From DATAFF01 sp036265615 (GTDB lineage: Bacteria > Pseudomonadota > Alphaproteobacteria > Rhizobiales > Aestuariivirgaceae), in assembly GCA_036265615.1 (NCBI GenBank), contig DATAOT010000122.1, positions 14,254 to 78,253 on the forward strand: 64,000 nucleotides of DNA. The letters are read 5' to 3'. Below are positions 44,583-53,364 of this stretch, one piece after another. The notes beneath the pieces were generated by a model that made no database searches, was not told the DNA's origin, and saw only the letters and a program-made list of their open reading frames with translations. Position 1 is the first letter of the stretch; each line of letters begins with the position of its first letter. The translations under genes were made by a program, and so were the position numbers.

Positions 44583-45581
44583 TCAGCCGCCAGTGGAAGG
44601 GGCTGGGCGGGCGGCGAGACGCGTCTCAGGAACGGGCGTGAGCGGCCGGCCGGTCGAGAACCATTCCGCGAGATTGTCGACGACCAGATCTGCCATGGCA
44701 CGGCGCGTGTGCTCGGATGCAGAGCCGACATGGGGAAGCAAGGTCGCGTTCGGGGCATCGAGCAGCGCCTGCGGCACATTCGGCTCGTCAGCGAAGACAT
44801 CGAGGCCGGCAGCGGCGATCGTGCCGTTCGCCAGAGCCTCGACGAGAGCCGCCTCGTCGACGGTGCGGCCGCGGCCGATATTGATGAGAACGCCGTTCGG
44901 TCCGAGCGCAGCCAGGATATCGGCGTCCACGACCATCTCGGTGGCCGGCCCCCCGGGCACCACCGAGATCAGGGTGTCCACCGCTGCGGCAAGCTCCTTC
45001 AGCGTCGGATAATAGCGGTAACCGACCCCGGTCACCGGCCGCCGGTTATGATAGGCGATGGGGAGACCAAAGGCCTCGAGCCTTCGGGCAATGGCAAGCC
45101 CGATGCGGCCGAGCCCGTGAATTCCGATGCTGCGGCCGCGCAGCGTCATCGGTGTCAGCGGATACATCCCATCGCGAACCCAACGTCCGGCGCGCAGCCA
45201 GGCCTCAGCACGCGGCAACTCGCGCACGGTATTGATCAGCAGCCCGATCGCGGTATCGGCCACCTCCTCGGTCAGGACATCGGGCGTGTTGGTCACGACA
45301 ACGTTGCGCATGGCTGCTTCAGCGGCCGCGGTCATGTCATAGCCCACGCCGAAGAGGGCGATGATCTCGAGCCGGGGCAAGCCGTCGACAAAGGCGGCGC
45401 TGAATCCGGCAAAGGACGCAACGCCGCGCACGGCGGGGCGGACCGCCGCATCCACGAGGCTGGCATCCGGGCGGCCGATTGTGACCACGCGGAACAGCTT
45501 CTCGAGGCGCCGCAATGCGTGCTCCTGGGGCCTGCTCAGCACCACCACGATCGTCGGCAGGGCAGCGGACGCCGATGTCAT
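44583..45581 (-). CDS. D-2-hydroxyacid dehydrogenase
   Basis: A 332-residue NAD(P)-dependent dehydrogenase that interconverts 2-hydroxy and 2-oxo acids. The cofactor motif is GLGRIG, with LINIGRGRTVDEAALVEAL carrying the catalytic Arg region, a Glu in the DVFADEPNVP segment and the catalytic His in LLPHVGSAS. It resembles hydroxypyruvate/glyoxylate reductases. ATG 45581 has an AGGA site. As first gene of the polyamine-type importer operon it may process the imported compound, or be regulated with it. Confidence 0.87.
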   Translation of the reverse strand: MTSASAALPTIVVVLSRPQEHALRRLEKLFRVVTIGRPDASLVDAAVRPAVRGVASFAGFSAAFVDGLPRLEIIALFGVGYDMTAAAEAAMRNVVVTNTPDVLTEEVADTAIGLLINTVRELPRAEAWLRAGRWVRDGMYPLTPMTLRGRSIGIHGLGRIGLAIARRLEAFGLPIAYHNRRPVTGVGYRYYPTLKELAAAVDTLISVVPGGPATEMVVDADILAALGPNGVLINIGRGRTVDEAALVEALANGTIAAAGLDVFADEPNVPQALLDAPNATLLPHVGSASEHTRRAMADLVVDNLAEWFSTGRPLTPVPETRLAARPAPSTGG

Positions 45582-45738
45582 GGCCGATCCTTTCGATTTT
45601 CTGTGGATATGATTCACTTCCTACGTTTTCTCGTTACAAACATACCCAGCCAAGACTCTACCCTGGCTGAAGGGGAATTGATTCGGTTGCGGGGATCAGG
45701 CCGGACCTGCACGCGTCGCTTTTGCGGGGAGCTTGCGC

Positions 45739-46434
45739 GTGAATGGAATTTTCGGACATCGAGTCATCGCAGGGATCTGGGCTGCGATGCTGTTCTGCCT
45801 GGCGGGCAATCTGGCGGCGGCCGGCGAGCTGCGAACCCTTCAACTCTATCACGTGCACACCGGTGAATCGCTGACGATCACCTACAAGCGCGATGGTCAG
45901 TACATTCCTTCGGCGATGGCTCAGCTCGATTACTTCCTGCGGGACTGGCGGCGGAGCGGCCTGATCAGCATGTCGGCGGAGACCATCGATTTGATGTGGG
46001 AGCTGCATCAGGAACTTGGCTCGAAGGCGCCGATCAGGATCATCTGCGGCTTCAGGTCGGCGGAAACCAACGCCCTGCTGAAGCGGATTGGCCGGCATGT
46101 CGCGACGCGCAGCCAGCACATTCTCGGGCGAGCCATCGACTTGCAGTTCCCCGATGTTCCCCTGGAAAGGCTGCGGAACAGCGCACTGGTGCGGCAGGCC
46201 GGCGGTGTCGGCTACTATCCTGGCGGCAGCGGCGGTTTCGTTCATATCGATTCGGGCAATGTGCGGCACTGGCCCTGGATCAGCAAGACGAAGCTCGCAG
46301 AAATCTTCGCCGAATATACCGGTTCGATCGGCGAGAAGGCGCGACAGCCCTCGGATTCGCAGATGGCGAGCAACGAGGAAAGAACGGTGACCGTTCCGGC
46401 GCCTCGTCCGAAGCCGGTACGGAACTTTCCCTAG
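45739..46434 (+). CDS. DUF882 (YcbK-like) exported peptidase-like protein
   Basis: About 231 residues. A signal peptide ends in NLAAAG, followed by the DUF882 fold of the M15 peptidase clan: RTLQLYHVHTGESL, IRIICGFRSAETNALL, SQHILGRAIDLQFPD and GGFVHIDSGNVRHW. The His/Asp pattern is that of a Zn-dependent murein endopeptidase or L,D-carboxypeptidase, acting in the periplasm. GTG 45739 is used because GGGGAG lies seven bases before it; TTG 45733 is too close. It is monocistronic by appearance. Confidence 0.83.
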   Translation: MNGIFGHRVIAGIWAAMLFCLAGNLAAAGELRTLQLYHVHTGESLTITYKRDGQYIPSAMAQLDYFLRDWRRSGLISMSAETIDLMWELHQELGSKAPIRIICGFRSAETNALLKRIGRHVATRSQHILGRAIDLQFPDVPLERLRNSALVRQAGGVGYYPGGSGGFVHIDSGNVRHWPWISKTKLAEIFAEYTGSIGEKARQPSDSQMASNEERTVTVPAPRPKPVRNFP

Positions 46435-46471
46435 AGCGCAGTGAAACATCGAACCCCGATGCCCGGCAACT

Positions 46472-48169
46472 TCAGGACCAATCGCGCTTTTCATCAAGGC
46501 CGGCCAGCACCTCAATCGGCACCGGCTTGATTGGCGGCCGCGGTGCCGGAAAGTCGGCCTCGGAGGGTCGGCGCCCATCTTGCCGCGCAAGCATGTCGAC
46601 CGCCAGCGGCCCGCAATAACGACCCTGGCAGCGGCCCATGGCAAGTCGGGTGGCACGCTTGATGCTCCCGATCGGCGCGCCAGACAGCACGAATTCCTCG
46701 AGAGAGCGCGCCTCTATCTCTTCGCAGCGACAGATGATGGCTTCAGCAGAAGGACCATCGGCAAGCTCGGCGATCGGCTTGAACAATTGCCATAGCGCCT
46801 GCTGAAATCGGCGCTGCCGCCCGAGACTGGCGCGCGCCGCCATGGCGTGGTTCAGGGCGGCTGCAGAGGGGCTGGCGCCGATATCGATGGCGGCAGTCAG
46901 TCCAGCGATGATGCCTTCCGCCTCGGCGGCGCGGGCACCGCCGAGGCCGGTTGCGTCACCGATGGCGAAGACGGCGTCGATGCTTGTCCGGCAATTCTCG
47001 TCGTGGGTCGTTCTCAGGCAACCGGCGGCCGCATCATAGTGGTGGCGACATCCAAGCAGCCGTGCGAGTTCATTGGACGGCAGAAAGCCATAACCCATGC
47101 AAACCACGTCCGCCGCGAAGCTTCGGCCGTCCATCAAGGTGGCGGTGAGTTGATCGCCGGCCTCGATCCGGCCGATTGCCGCGGCGTGAAGGAAGGGAAT
47201 CCGACCTGCCTTGAGCGCTGCGACATAGCGCATGCCGTCGATCGTCAGAGCAGGAGCGCTGATCGCCATTCGCGCAAGTTGGCGAAGGTTGCAGAGACCA
47301 GGGCGCGGGGCAGCCTCGAGGAGGGCAATGATCGTCGCCCCCGCCCGGTGCAGTTCAAGTGCGACCTGGAGATTGAGCGGCCCGTTGCCGGCAATCAGAA
47401 CCCGGCGCCCCGCCACGACACCGTAACTTCTGAGCAAGGTCTGCGCTGCGCCGGTGGTCATGACGCCAGGCAGGGTCCAGCCCGGTACCGGGCGAGCGCG
47501 TTCGAATGCTCCGGTCGCCAGTATCAAGCGCCGGCTGCGGACCGTTGCCGCCCTGCCCTCCGATTCGACGACAACGGCTGGCGGCAGCGCCGCATTGAGC
47601 ACCGTGCCTCGAACGATCTCGATCCCTGCTGCTTTGGCCCTCGCAATCAGGTCCCGGCCCTTGCTGAATTGCACATCGGCGCGCTGTCGCCGCGGCAGCG
47701 GCAGTTCGGGGATGGGCTGCTTGTAGAACTGGCCGCCTGGAACGGGCCGGTCGTCGACCAGCACGACCCTGACTCCGGCTTCGGCGGCCACTGCTGCGGC
47801 GCTCAGACCGGCGGGCCCGCCGCCGACGACCAGAACATCGCAATCCTGCGGCAGCTGGATGGATGATGCCGGCGCCTTCGGCCGATGCGCCCGCGGCAGT
47901 TCCTGGCCCGCGATGCGCATGCCGGGTTCGAGCTTGGTCATGCAGGCACGCTGGTTGGACGTGCCGTCGATCTCGACCAAACAGTCCTCACACACGCCCA
48001 TGCCGCAGAAAAGCCCGCGCGCACTGCCATTGCGGGTGCGCCTTATCGACAAAATACCGGCTGCAGTGAGGGCTGCCGCAACGGTTTCGCCTTTGCGGCC
48101 TTCAATCTCACGACCTTCGAAGACAAAGGTCAGGCGATCGGAGGCGAGGGGCGCGAAGCTGGCGCGCAT
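46472..48169 (-). CDS. FAD/2Fe-2S amino-acid (opine or hydroxyproline-type) dehydrogenase fusion
   Basis: A 565-residue flavoprotein. Residues about 10-85 are a 2Fe-2S domain (Cys55, Cys60, Cys63, Cys76 in FCGMGVCEDC and RAC). From 111 there is a pyridine-nucleotide-disulfide-type FAD domain (VVGGGPAGLSAA), and the C-terminus has a BFD-like cluster site (ICRCEEI and MGRCQGRYC). Relatives are the A subunits of hydrogen cyanide synthase, octopine/nopaline oxidase and D-hydroxyproline dehydrogenase, normally paired with a DAO-type B subunit. A DAO-type gene lies at 52157. One base separates it from the upstream dehydrogenase gene. Confidence 0.84.
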   Translation of the reverse strand: MRASFAPLASDRLTFVFEGREIEGRKGETVAAALTAAGILSIRRTRNGSARGLFCGMGVCEDCLVEIDGTSNQRACMTKLEPGMRIAGQELPRAHRPKAPASSIQLPQDCDVLVVGGGPAGLSAAAVAAEAGVRVVLVDDRPVPGGQFYKQPIPELPLPRRQRADVQFSKGRDLIARAKAAGIEIVRGTVLNAALPPAVVVESEGRAATVRSRRLILATGAFERARPVPGWTLPGVMTTGAAQTLLRSYGVVAGRRVLIAGNGPLNLQVALELHRAGATIIALLEAAPRPGLCNLRQLARMAISAPALTIDGMRYVAALKAGRIPFLHAAAIGRIEAGDQLTATLMDGRSFAADVVCMGYGFLPSNELARLLGCRHHYDAAAGCLRTTHDENCRTSIDAVFAIGDATGLGGARAAEAEGIIAGLTAAIDIGASPSAAALNHAMAARASLGRQRRFQQALWQLFKPIAELADGPSAEAIICRCEEIEARSLEEFVLSGAPIGSIKRATRLAMGRCQGRYCGPLAVDMLARQDGRRPSEADFPAPRPPIKPVPIEVLAGLDEKRDWS

Positions 48170-48170
48170 T

Positions 48171-49106
48171 TCAGGCGCGCTTGCGACGACAGGCCAGGAG
48201 CGCCATCAATTCGCGATCTCGCCAGCCAACTCGGTCGTTCCAATCCTCGAGCCGCAAGGCGGCACGACGTTCGGCAATTACCGCGTCGATCGCCTTCTGC
48301 GTCCAATTGCCATGCTCGCCGCGCTCGGCACCCATTCGGACATAGGCCGGAAGCATGCGGCGAGCATGGGCGGCGATGCCGCCTCGGGTATTGAGGTCCA
48401 GCGCCTCGAAGGGGCCGACCACGGACCAGCGCAGACCAAGCCCGTCGCGCATCAACAGATCGATTTCGGCCGCGGTGACAGCGCCATCCTCGATCAGTGC
48501 ATAGGCTTCCCGCAGGAGTGCCCCCTGGAGCCGGTTGAAGATGAAACCGTCCTTCTCGACGCGAACCCTGATCGGCGACAGGTCGCAGGCACGCATGAGG
48601 GCTTCGCTGTCAGCAATGGCTTTCGGAGTGGTGAACGGCGCAGGGCAGATCTCGGCAATGCGCAGAAGGAAGGGCGGGTTGCCTGGATGAACGACAAGAA
48701 AGCGCTCGCGCCCTTGCATGTTCGACGCCAGTTGCGAGATCGGAATGAAGGATGACGAGCTCGCGATCACAGAATCGGCGGCGGCAAGCCGGGCCAGTGC
48801 CAAGAACACTTCATGCTTCGTCTGGCGGTCCTCGGGGGTGCATTCCTGGACATAGGCGGCGCCGCTCACCGCCCGGTCGAGATCGGTCGTCGAACCGATG
48901 CGGGCCGCAATCACCTCCGGCGCCTCGCCGAGCAGTCCGAAGTGAGCAAGGTCCCGCAGCCGGGCCGCCAGGAGCTGCTCAGCCTCGGTGAGGCGGTCAG
49001 CGCTGACATCGTGAAGCCTCACCTCGCGGCCGGCAGCAGCGAAGACGAGCGCCCAGCCCGCACCGATGCTGCCAGCGCCGATGACGGCGATGGGATTCGC
49101 AGTCAT
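48171..49106 (-). CDS. 3-Hydroxyacyl-CoA-dehydrogenase-like (L-gulonate/carnitine-type) dehydrogenase
   Basis: A 311-residue NAD-dependent dehydrogenase. The nucleotide fold GAGSIGAG is at residues 10-17, followed by ASSSSFIPISQ, the catalytic His in VVHPGNPP and a C-terminal helical domain (FNRLQGALLREAYALIEDG). The HPxNPP form is that of L-gulonate 3-dehydrogenase, lambda-crystallin or carnitine dehydrogenases rather than fatty-acid enzymes. The ATG at 49106 lacks a clear ribosome site. It precedes the FAD/2Fe-2S gene with one base between and diverges from an SDR gene. Confidence 0.84.
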   Translation of the reverse strand: MTANPIAVIGAGSIGAGWALVFAAAGREVRLHDVSADRLTEAEQLLAARLRDLAHFGLLGEAPEVIAARIGSTTDLDRAVSGAAYVQECTPEDRQTKHEVFLALARLAAADSVIASSSSFIPISQLASNMQGRERFLVVHPGNPPFLLRIAEICPAPFTTPKAIADSEALMRACDLSPIRVRVEKDGFIFNRLQGALLREAYALIEDGAVTAAEIDLLMRDGLGLRWSVVGPFEALDLNTRGGIAAHARRMLPAYVRMGAERGEHGNWTQKAIDAVIAERRAALRLEDWNDRVGWRDRELMALLACRRKRA

Positions 49107-49127
49107 GTCGACAGACTGTCTCCAAGT

Positions 49128-49138
49128 CGCAATTTGCG
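49128..49138. promoter_or_regulatory. CGCAA-T-TTGCG palindrome in a divergent promoter
   Basis: A perfect 11-base palindrome between the 3-hydroxyacyl-CoA-dehydrogenase-like gene and an SDR gene. Its core GCAANTTGC is shared with a longer imperfect palindrome at 52088-52104 in a neighbouring divergent promoter, so both may bind the same regulator. Confidence 0.35.
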
Positions 49139-49192
49139 TATAGGCTAAGCCATGTTTGCGGCGCTTGGAACACCATAGAACGGGAGGCACGC

Positions 49193-49960
49193 ATGTTCGA
49201 ACTGACCGGCAGGACGATCCTGGTGACCGGTGCTTCGAAGGGAATTGGAGCTGCCATCGTCGAGGCGCTCGGAGCGGCAGGAGGGCATGTGGTGGCGCAT
49301 TTCGGCTCCGACCGTCGGGGGGCCGAGGCAGCCACCGCCCAGATTCCGCGCGAACGCGTCAAGCTGATCGGCGCCGATCTTGTCGATGCTGCGGCAGCGG
49401 ACCAGCTCTGGCAGGAGGCGGTCAGCTGGCGCGGTCGGATCGATGTTCTCGTCAACAATGCCGCGGTGATGCGCCTCGAAGGCGGAATCACCGACAGCGA
49501 CGATGTCTGGGACAGGGTGTGGGCAGAGGCCCTGCAGGTGAATGTCCTGGCCCCTGCCCGGCTGATGCGGCATGCCGTGCGCCACTATCTCGAGCAGCGG
49601 GGCGGCATTCTCATCACTCTGTCGAGCTGGGCTGCCCAGCGCGGCCCGGGAAATCCGGCCCTCATCGCCTATGCGGCCTCGAAGGGTGCAATTCTTTCTG
49701 CCACCAAGGCAATTGCCCGCAACTATGCCAAGGACAATATCCTCGCCTATAGCGTCGCTCCTGGGGTGGTGCGCACCCGGCTTTCCGAGCAGGCGTCGGC
49801 GGCGACCGGCGGCGAAGCAGCGGTGACGGCAACGCTGGCCATGGGCGAATGGGTTCCGCCTTCCGACCTCGGCAGCCTGATGGTCTTTCTGGCAAGCGGC
49901 GCCTGTCGGCACCTCTCGGGCGCAACTCTCGATGTCAATGGTGCGAGCTATATCCGCTAA
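49193..49960 (+). CDS. Short-chain dehydrogenase/reductase
   Basis: A 255-residue SDR with GASKGIG, VNNAAV, the catalytic Ser in TLSSWAAQRG and YAASK. It is a cytoplasmic NAD(P) oxidoreductase. The ATG follows GGGAGG. It diverges from the 3-hydroxyacyl-CoA-dehydrogenase-like gene and its end overlaps the convergent Old Yellow Enzyme gene by four bases. The substrate is unknown. Confidence 0.86.
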   Translation: MFELTGRTILVTGASKGIGAAIVEALGAAGGHVVAHFGSDRRGAEAATAQIPRERVKLIGADLVDAAAADQLWQEAVSWRGRIDVLVNNAAVMRLEGGITDSDDVWDRVWAEALQVNVLAPARLMRHAVRHYLEQRGGILITLSSWAAQRGPGNPALIAYAASKGAILSATKAIARNYAKDNILAYSVAPGVVRTRLSEQASAATGGEAAVTATLAMGEWVPPSDLGSLMVFLASGACRHLSGATLDVNGASYIR

Positions 49961-51084
49961 TCGGCGCAGCGATCGAGAACCGCGGCACGGCGTTCAAGAT
50001 AAAAGGAATAGTATTTTGGCAGGACAGCGTAGGGGTTTTCGATCCCGAGAACCTCGGCGGCATGAAAAGGCCAGTTCGGATCGGCGAGGAGCTCGCGGCC
50101 GATCGCGATCAGATCGGCATCGCCATCCACGAGAACGCGCTCGGCCTGGGGGCCATCGAGGATGGCGCCGACCGCCACCGTCGGAATGGCGGCGGCGCGC
50201 TTCACCGCTGCCGCATAGGGGACTTGAAAGCCAGGTTTGAGCCGCCTGCTCGACAAGGTCACGGAGCCGGAAATTCCACCCGATGAGCAGTCGATGGCGT
50301 CGACGCCGATCGACTTCAGCGCCTTTGCGAGTGCAATGGTGTCATCGATGGTGAGGCCACCTTCGACGCCGTCGACGGCGGAGACGCGATAGAACAGCGG
50401 CCTGTCCTCGGGCCAGAGCTTGCGCACCGCGGTCGTGACCATCAGAGGCAGGCGCATGCGGTTTTCGAGGCTGCCGCCAAATCGGTCGGTCCGATGATTC
50501 GAAATCGGAGACAGGAAGGAGTGCAGCAGATAGCCATGTGCGCCATGCACTTCGATGATGTCGAAGCCGGCGGCCAGGGCCCGCCTTGCCGCCGCGGCAA
50601 AGCTCTCGACGATGTCATCGATCTCCGGCTCGGCAAGGGCGCGCGGCACCGGATAGCCCTCCTTCTCCGGAAGCGCACTCGGCCCGACCGTCGCCCAAGG
50701 CTCTTCCGGATCCCCGGCTGCAAGCGGGCGCGCCCCTTCCCAGGGTCTCGTGGCACTGGCGCGACGGCCGGCATGCGCGATCTGGATGCCGGAAACAGCA
50801 CCATATTGGCGGTGCAGGTCGGCGATGCGCTTCAACCCTGCTATGTGAGAATCCTGATAGATCCCGGTGCAGCCATGGGTGATGCGGCCGGGGCGGGTGA
50901 CCGCGGTCGCCTCCACGAATATTGCACCAGGGCCACCGAGCACCAGGCGTCCATGGTGAAGGAAATGCCAGTCCTGCACATGACCATCAACGGCCTGATA
51001 CTGGCACATCGGCGACACCACAATGCGGTTGCGGAGCTCGCAGGCGCGAAGCCGCATCGGCGTGAACAGAAGCGGTGTCGACAT
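49957..51084 (-). CDS. Old Yellow Enzyme family NADPH:flavin oxidoreductase (YqjM-type)
   Basis: A 375-residue FMN enzyme that reduces activated C=C bonds. The N-terminal SPMCQYQA (Cys27) marks the thermophilic-like/YqjM class, with HGAHGYLLHSFLSP and RTDRFGGSLENRMR as standard active-site and FMN segments, and IGRELLADPNWP near the end. In the neighbourhood of amino-acid oxidising enzymes it may reduce an unsaturated intermediate. It lies downstream of the DapA-family gene, 19 bases away, on the same strand. Confidence 0.9.
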   Translation of the reverse strand: MSTPLLFTPMRLRACELRNRIVVSPMCQYQAVDGHVQDWHFLHHGRLVLGGPGAIFVEATAVTRPGRITHGCTGIYQDSHIAGLKRIADLHRQYGAVSGIQIAHAGRRASATRPWEGARPLAAGDPEEPWATVGPSALPEKEGYPVPRALAEPEIDDIVESFAAAARRALAAGFDIIEVHGAHGYLLHSFLSPISNHRTDRFGGSLENRMRLPLMVTTAVRKLWPEDRPLFYRVSAVDGVEGGLTIDDTIALAKALKSIGVDAIDCSSGGISGSVTLSSRRLKPGFQVPYAAAVKRAAAIPTVAVGAILDGPQAERVLVDGDADLIAIGRELLADPNWPFHAAEVLGIENPYAVLPKYYSFYLERRAAVLDRCAD

Positions 51085-51103
51085 CGAAGCTGCGGGGCCG
51101 AAC

Positions 51104-52057
51104 CTACTCCGCGGCGGCGGCCCGCGGCTTGTCGATCTCGTCGGTGACGCGATCGAGCTCGCGGACGACCTCCATCACCTTGGCCAGTCGCTGCTGGCCG
51201 TCATCGCCAAGCTCGCGGAAGGTGGTGAGCGGCGGCCGGACATCGCCCACCGGATAGCCCTGAGCAGCCGCGAGGGCCTTGGAGTAGCACTGATGGCCGT
51301 AGGTCGGATGCCCTTCCTGGATGATGCCGTAGATGCGGTTGATCAGGCGCTCGATGCGCTTGGCTTCCTCGAAGCGGCGTTCGGCACAGAGATCGCAAAT
51401 CCGTGTCGAGGCGCGCGGAATGTAGTTGCCATAGGGATTGACGTAACCGACGGCGCCATAGAGATAGGACTCGACAATGCGCTGGCCCGCAAAGACGTTC
51501 ATGACGCCCTGCGTCTCTTCGATGATGTCGTAGACGCGCGCCATGTCCTGGCTCGCCTCCTTGATATAGCGGATCTGCTCGAAAGCGCGGGTGAGCCGCG
51601 CCACCAGCCTGGCCGACATGTCGACATTGGATGTGAAGGGATTGTTGTAGAGCATGATCGGGATCGAGACCTTGTCGCAGATCGCCCGGTAATAGGCGAA
51701 GATCTCGTCATCCGTCGGCGTGTAGTAATAGGGCGGGATGATCATGAGGCCGTCGGCACCGAGCTTCTCGGCCTCGACACTGTAGCGCACGGCATGCGGC
51801 GTATAGGCGTTCATGGTGCCGACCAGCACGGGCACCCGCTTGCCGACATGGCTGATCGTCGACTCGACGAACAGCGTGCGCTCGTCGTCGCTTATGGTCA
51901 GAAACTCGCCAGAGGTCCCAAGGATGATCAGCCCCGGGACCCCTTGGGCAAGCTGCCAGTCGATGAAGCGCTGCCAGGCAGCAATGTCGATGCGGCTGCC
52001 ATCAGTCGTAAACGGGGTGATGGTGACGGCGAAACTGCCGCGGAACGGCTTTGTCAT
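51104..52057 (-). CDS. DapA-family (dihydrodipicolinate synthase-like) lyase
   Basis: A 317-residue Schiff-base lyase/synthase. The pyruvate-binding GTSGE (48-52), Tyr137 (MLYNNP) and Lys166 (YIKEAS) are all present. Family members include dihydrodipicolinate synthase, N-acetylneuraminate lyase, 5-dehydro-4-deoxyglucarate dehydratase and the pyrroline-4-hydroxy-2-carboxylate deaminase of hydroxyproline degradation. The context of DAO-type and FAD/2Fe-2S enzymes favours a catabolic role over lysine synthesis. The ATG at 52057 has GGAG upstream. It diverges from the DAO gene. Confidence 0.87.
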   Translation of the reverse strand: MTKPFRGSFAVTITPFTTDGSRIDIAAWQRFIDWQLAQGVPGLIILGTSGEFLTISDDERTLFVESTISHVGKRVPVLVGTMNAYTPHAVRYSVEAEKLGADGLMIIPPYYYTPTDDEIFAYYRAICDKVSIPIMLYNNPFTSNVDMSARLVARLTRAFEQIRYIKEASQDMARVYDIIEETQGVMNVFAGQRIVESYLYGAVGYVNPYGNYIPRASTRICDLCAERRFEEAKRIERLINRIYGIIQEGHPTYGHQCYSKALAAAQGYPVGDVRPPLTTFRELGDDGQQRLAKVMEVVRELDRVTDEIDKPRAAAAE

Positions 52058-52087
52058 TGACGGTCTCCAGCGGTCGACGGCGCTTTC

Positions 52088-52104
52088 GTATGCAACTTGC
52101 CTAC
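52088..52104. promoter_or_regulatory. 17-base palindrome GTANGCAANTTGCNTAC in a divergent promoter
   Basis: An imperfect palindrome, GTATGCAACTTGCCTAC, lies between the DapA-like and DAO-type genes. Arms GTA, GCAA / TTGC, TAC match exactly around the centre; only one position in each arm breaks the symmetry. It is well placed to control both divergent genes, possibly through the GntR regulator encoded just downstream. Confidence 0.45.
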
Positions 52105-52156
52105 AAGAAAATATCACTCCAAATAGGGGCGGGAAAGGTGGAGAACCCGGTGCCGC

Positions 52157-53293
52157 ATGGCTGCTCTGCGAACCGATATTCTGGTGGTGGGGGGCGGACT
52201 TGCGGGTTGCGCGGTCGCCTATTTTCTCAGCCGGGAGGGCTGCGACGTCACGCTGATCGAGCGCCACGACATCAATAGCCTGGCCTCGGGGTCGAATGCG
52301 GGGAGCCTGCACGCCCAGATCCCCTTCGAGCCGTTTCTGACCGAGGGCGAAGGCTGGGCCAGGCAGTTCGCCCCGGTCGTCCCGCTGCTCGTTCAATCGA
52401 TCGAGATGTGGAGAAACCTGTCAGAGGAGCTCGGCGTCGACCTCGAGGTTTCGACCGCGGGCGGGCTGCTGGTGGCGGAAACCGGCGCCGAAATGCAGGA
52501 CATCCGCCGCAAGCTCGCGATCGAGCGCGCCTGCGGGCTCGACATCCATGTGGTCGGGCGGGAGGAGCTCGCGGCTCTTGCACCCTATCTGACGCGCGAT
52601 GCGGTCGGCGCGGCCTTCTGTCCGATCGAGGGGCGTGCGAACCCGCTCGTCGCTGCTCCGGCATTTGCCAGGCGAGCGCAAGCGATGGGGGCGCGTGTCC
52701 TCCGTCGGACAAGGCTTCTCAAGCTCGACACGATTCCGCAAGGGTTCATCGCGGCGACGGACAAGGGGGCGATAACCGCCAGGCGGCTGGTGAACTGTGC
52801 CGGGGCTGAAGCCGGTGCCGTCGCCGAACAGCTGGGCCTGAAATTCGCGATAGACGGGCATGCCATCCAGGTGAGCGTCACCGAGCCTGTCGCGCCGCTG
52901 ATTGATCAGCTGATATATGCGGCGGGCGACAGGCTCACATTGAAGCAGAGCCGTCATGGCAGCTTCCTGATCGGCGGTGGATGGCCGGCGCGCCGCGACC
53001 TCGGCACCGGCATGCTGCAGGTCGATGCGGCATCGGTGGTCGGCAACCTCAAGGTGGCCGTGCGCCTTGTCCCCGACCTTGGCGGCATCCAGCTGCTGCG
53101 CACCTGGCCGGCGGTCGTCAACGGCACGCCGGACTGGCGGCCCATACTGGGGGAAGTGCCGAAGGTCCGCGGCTTTCATATGTGCGTGGTGCCCTGGCTC
53201 GGCTTCACCGGCGGACCGGCAGCAGCGCGGCTGGTGGCCGACCAGATCCTGGGGCACAAGCCGCCCGCCGCCTTTGCGCCGCTGCTGATCTAG
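52157..53293 (+). CDS. DAO-type FAD-dependent amino-acid oxidase/dehydrogenase
   Basis: A 378-residue flavoprotein of the glycine/D-amino-acid oxidase family. The FAD motif VVGGGLAGCAVAYFL is followed by GSNAGSLHAQ, a central VVNGTPDWRPILGEVP and a C-terminal LGFTGGPAAARLVAD. It oxidises an amine next to a carboxylate. It could be a free oxidase or the B subunit partner of the FAD/2Fe-2S protein at 46472-48169. It diverges from a DapA-like gene and is followed by a GntR regulator. Confidence 0.88.
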   Translation: MAALRTDILVVGGGLAGCAVAYFLSREGCDVTLIERHDINSLASGSNAGSLHAQIPFEPFLTEGEGWARQFAPVVPLLVQSIEMWRNLSEELGVDLEVSTAGGLLVAETGAEMQDIRRKLAIERACGLDIHVVGREELAALAPYLTRDAVGAAFCPIEGRANPLVAAPAFARRAQAMGARVLRRTRLLKLDTIPQGFIAATDKGAITARRLVNCAGAEAGAVAEQLGLKFAIDGHAIQVSVTEPVAPLIDQLIYAAGDRLTLKQSRHGSFLIGGGWPARRDLGTGMLQVDAASVVGNLKVAVRLVPDLGGIQLLRTWPAVVNGTPDWRPILGEVPKVRGFHMCVVPWLGFTGGPAAARLVADQILGHKPPAAFAPLLI

Positions 53294-53364
53294 GGGTGCG
53301 CGCTTGTTGTCAATCGCCGGGCTTCGACCTAGGGTTAGCGATCCTTCTTCGATACGGTTCGACC

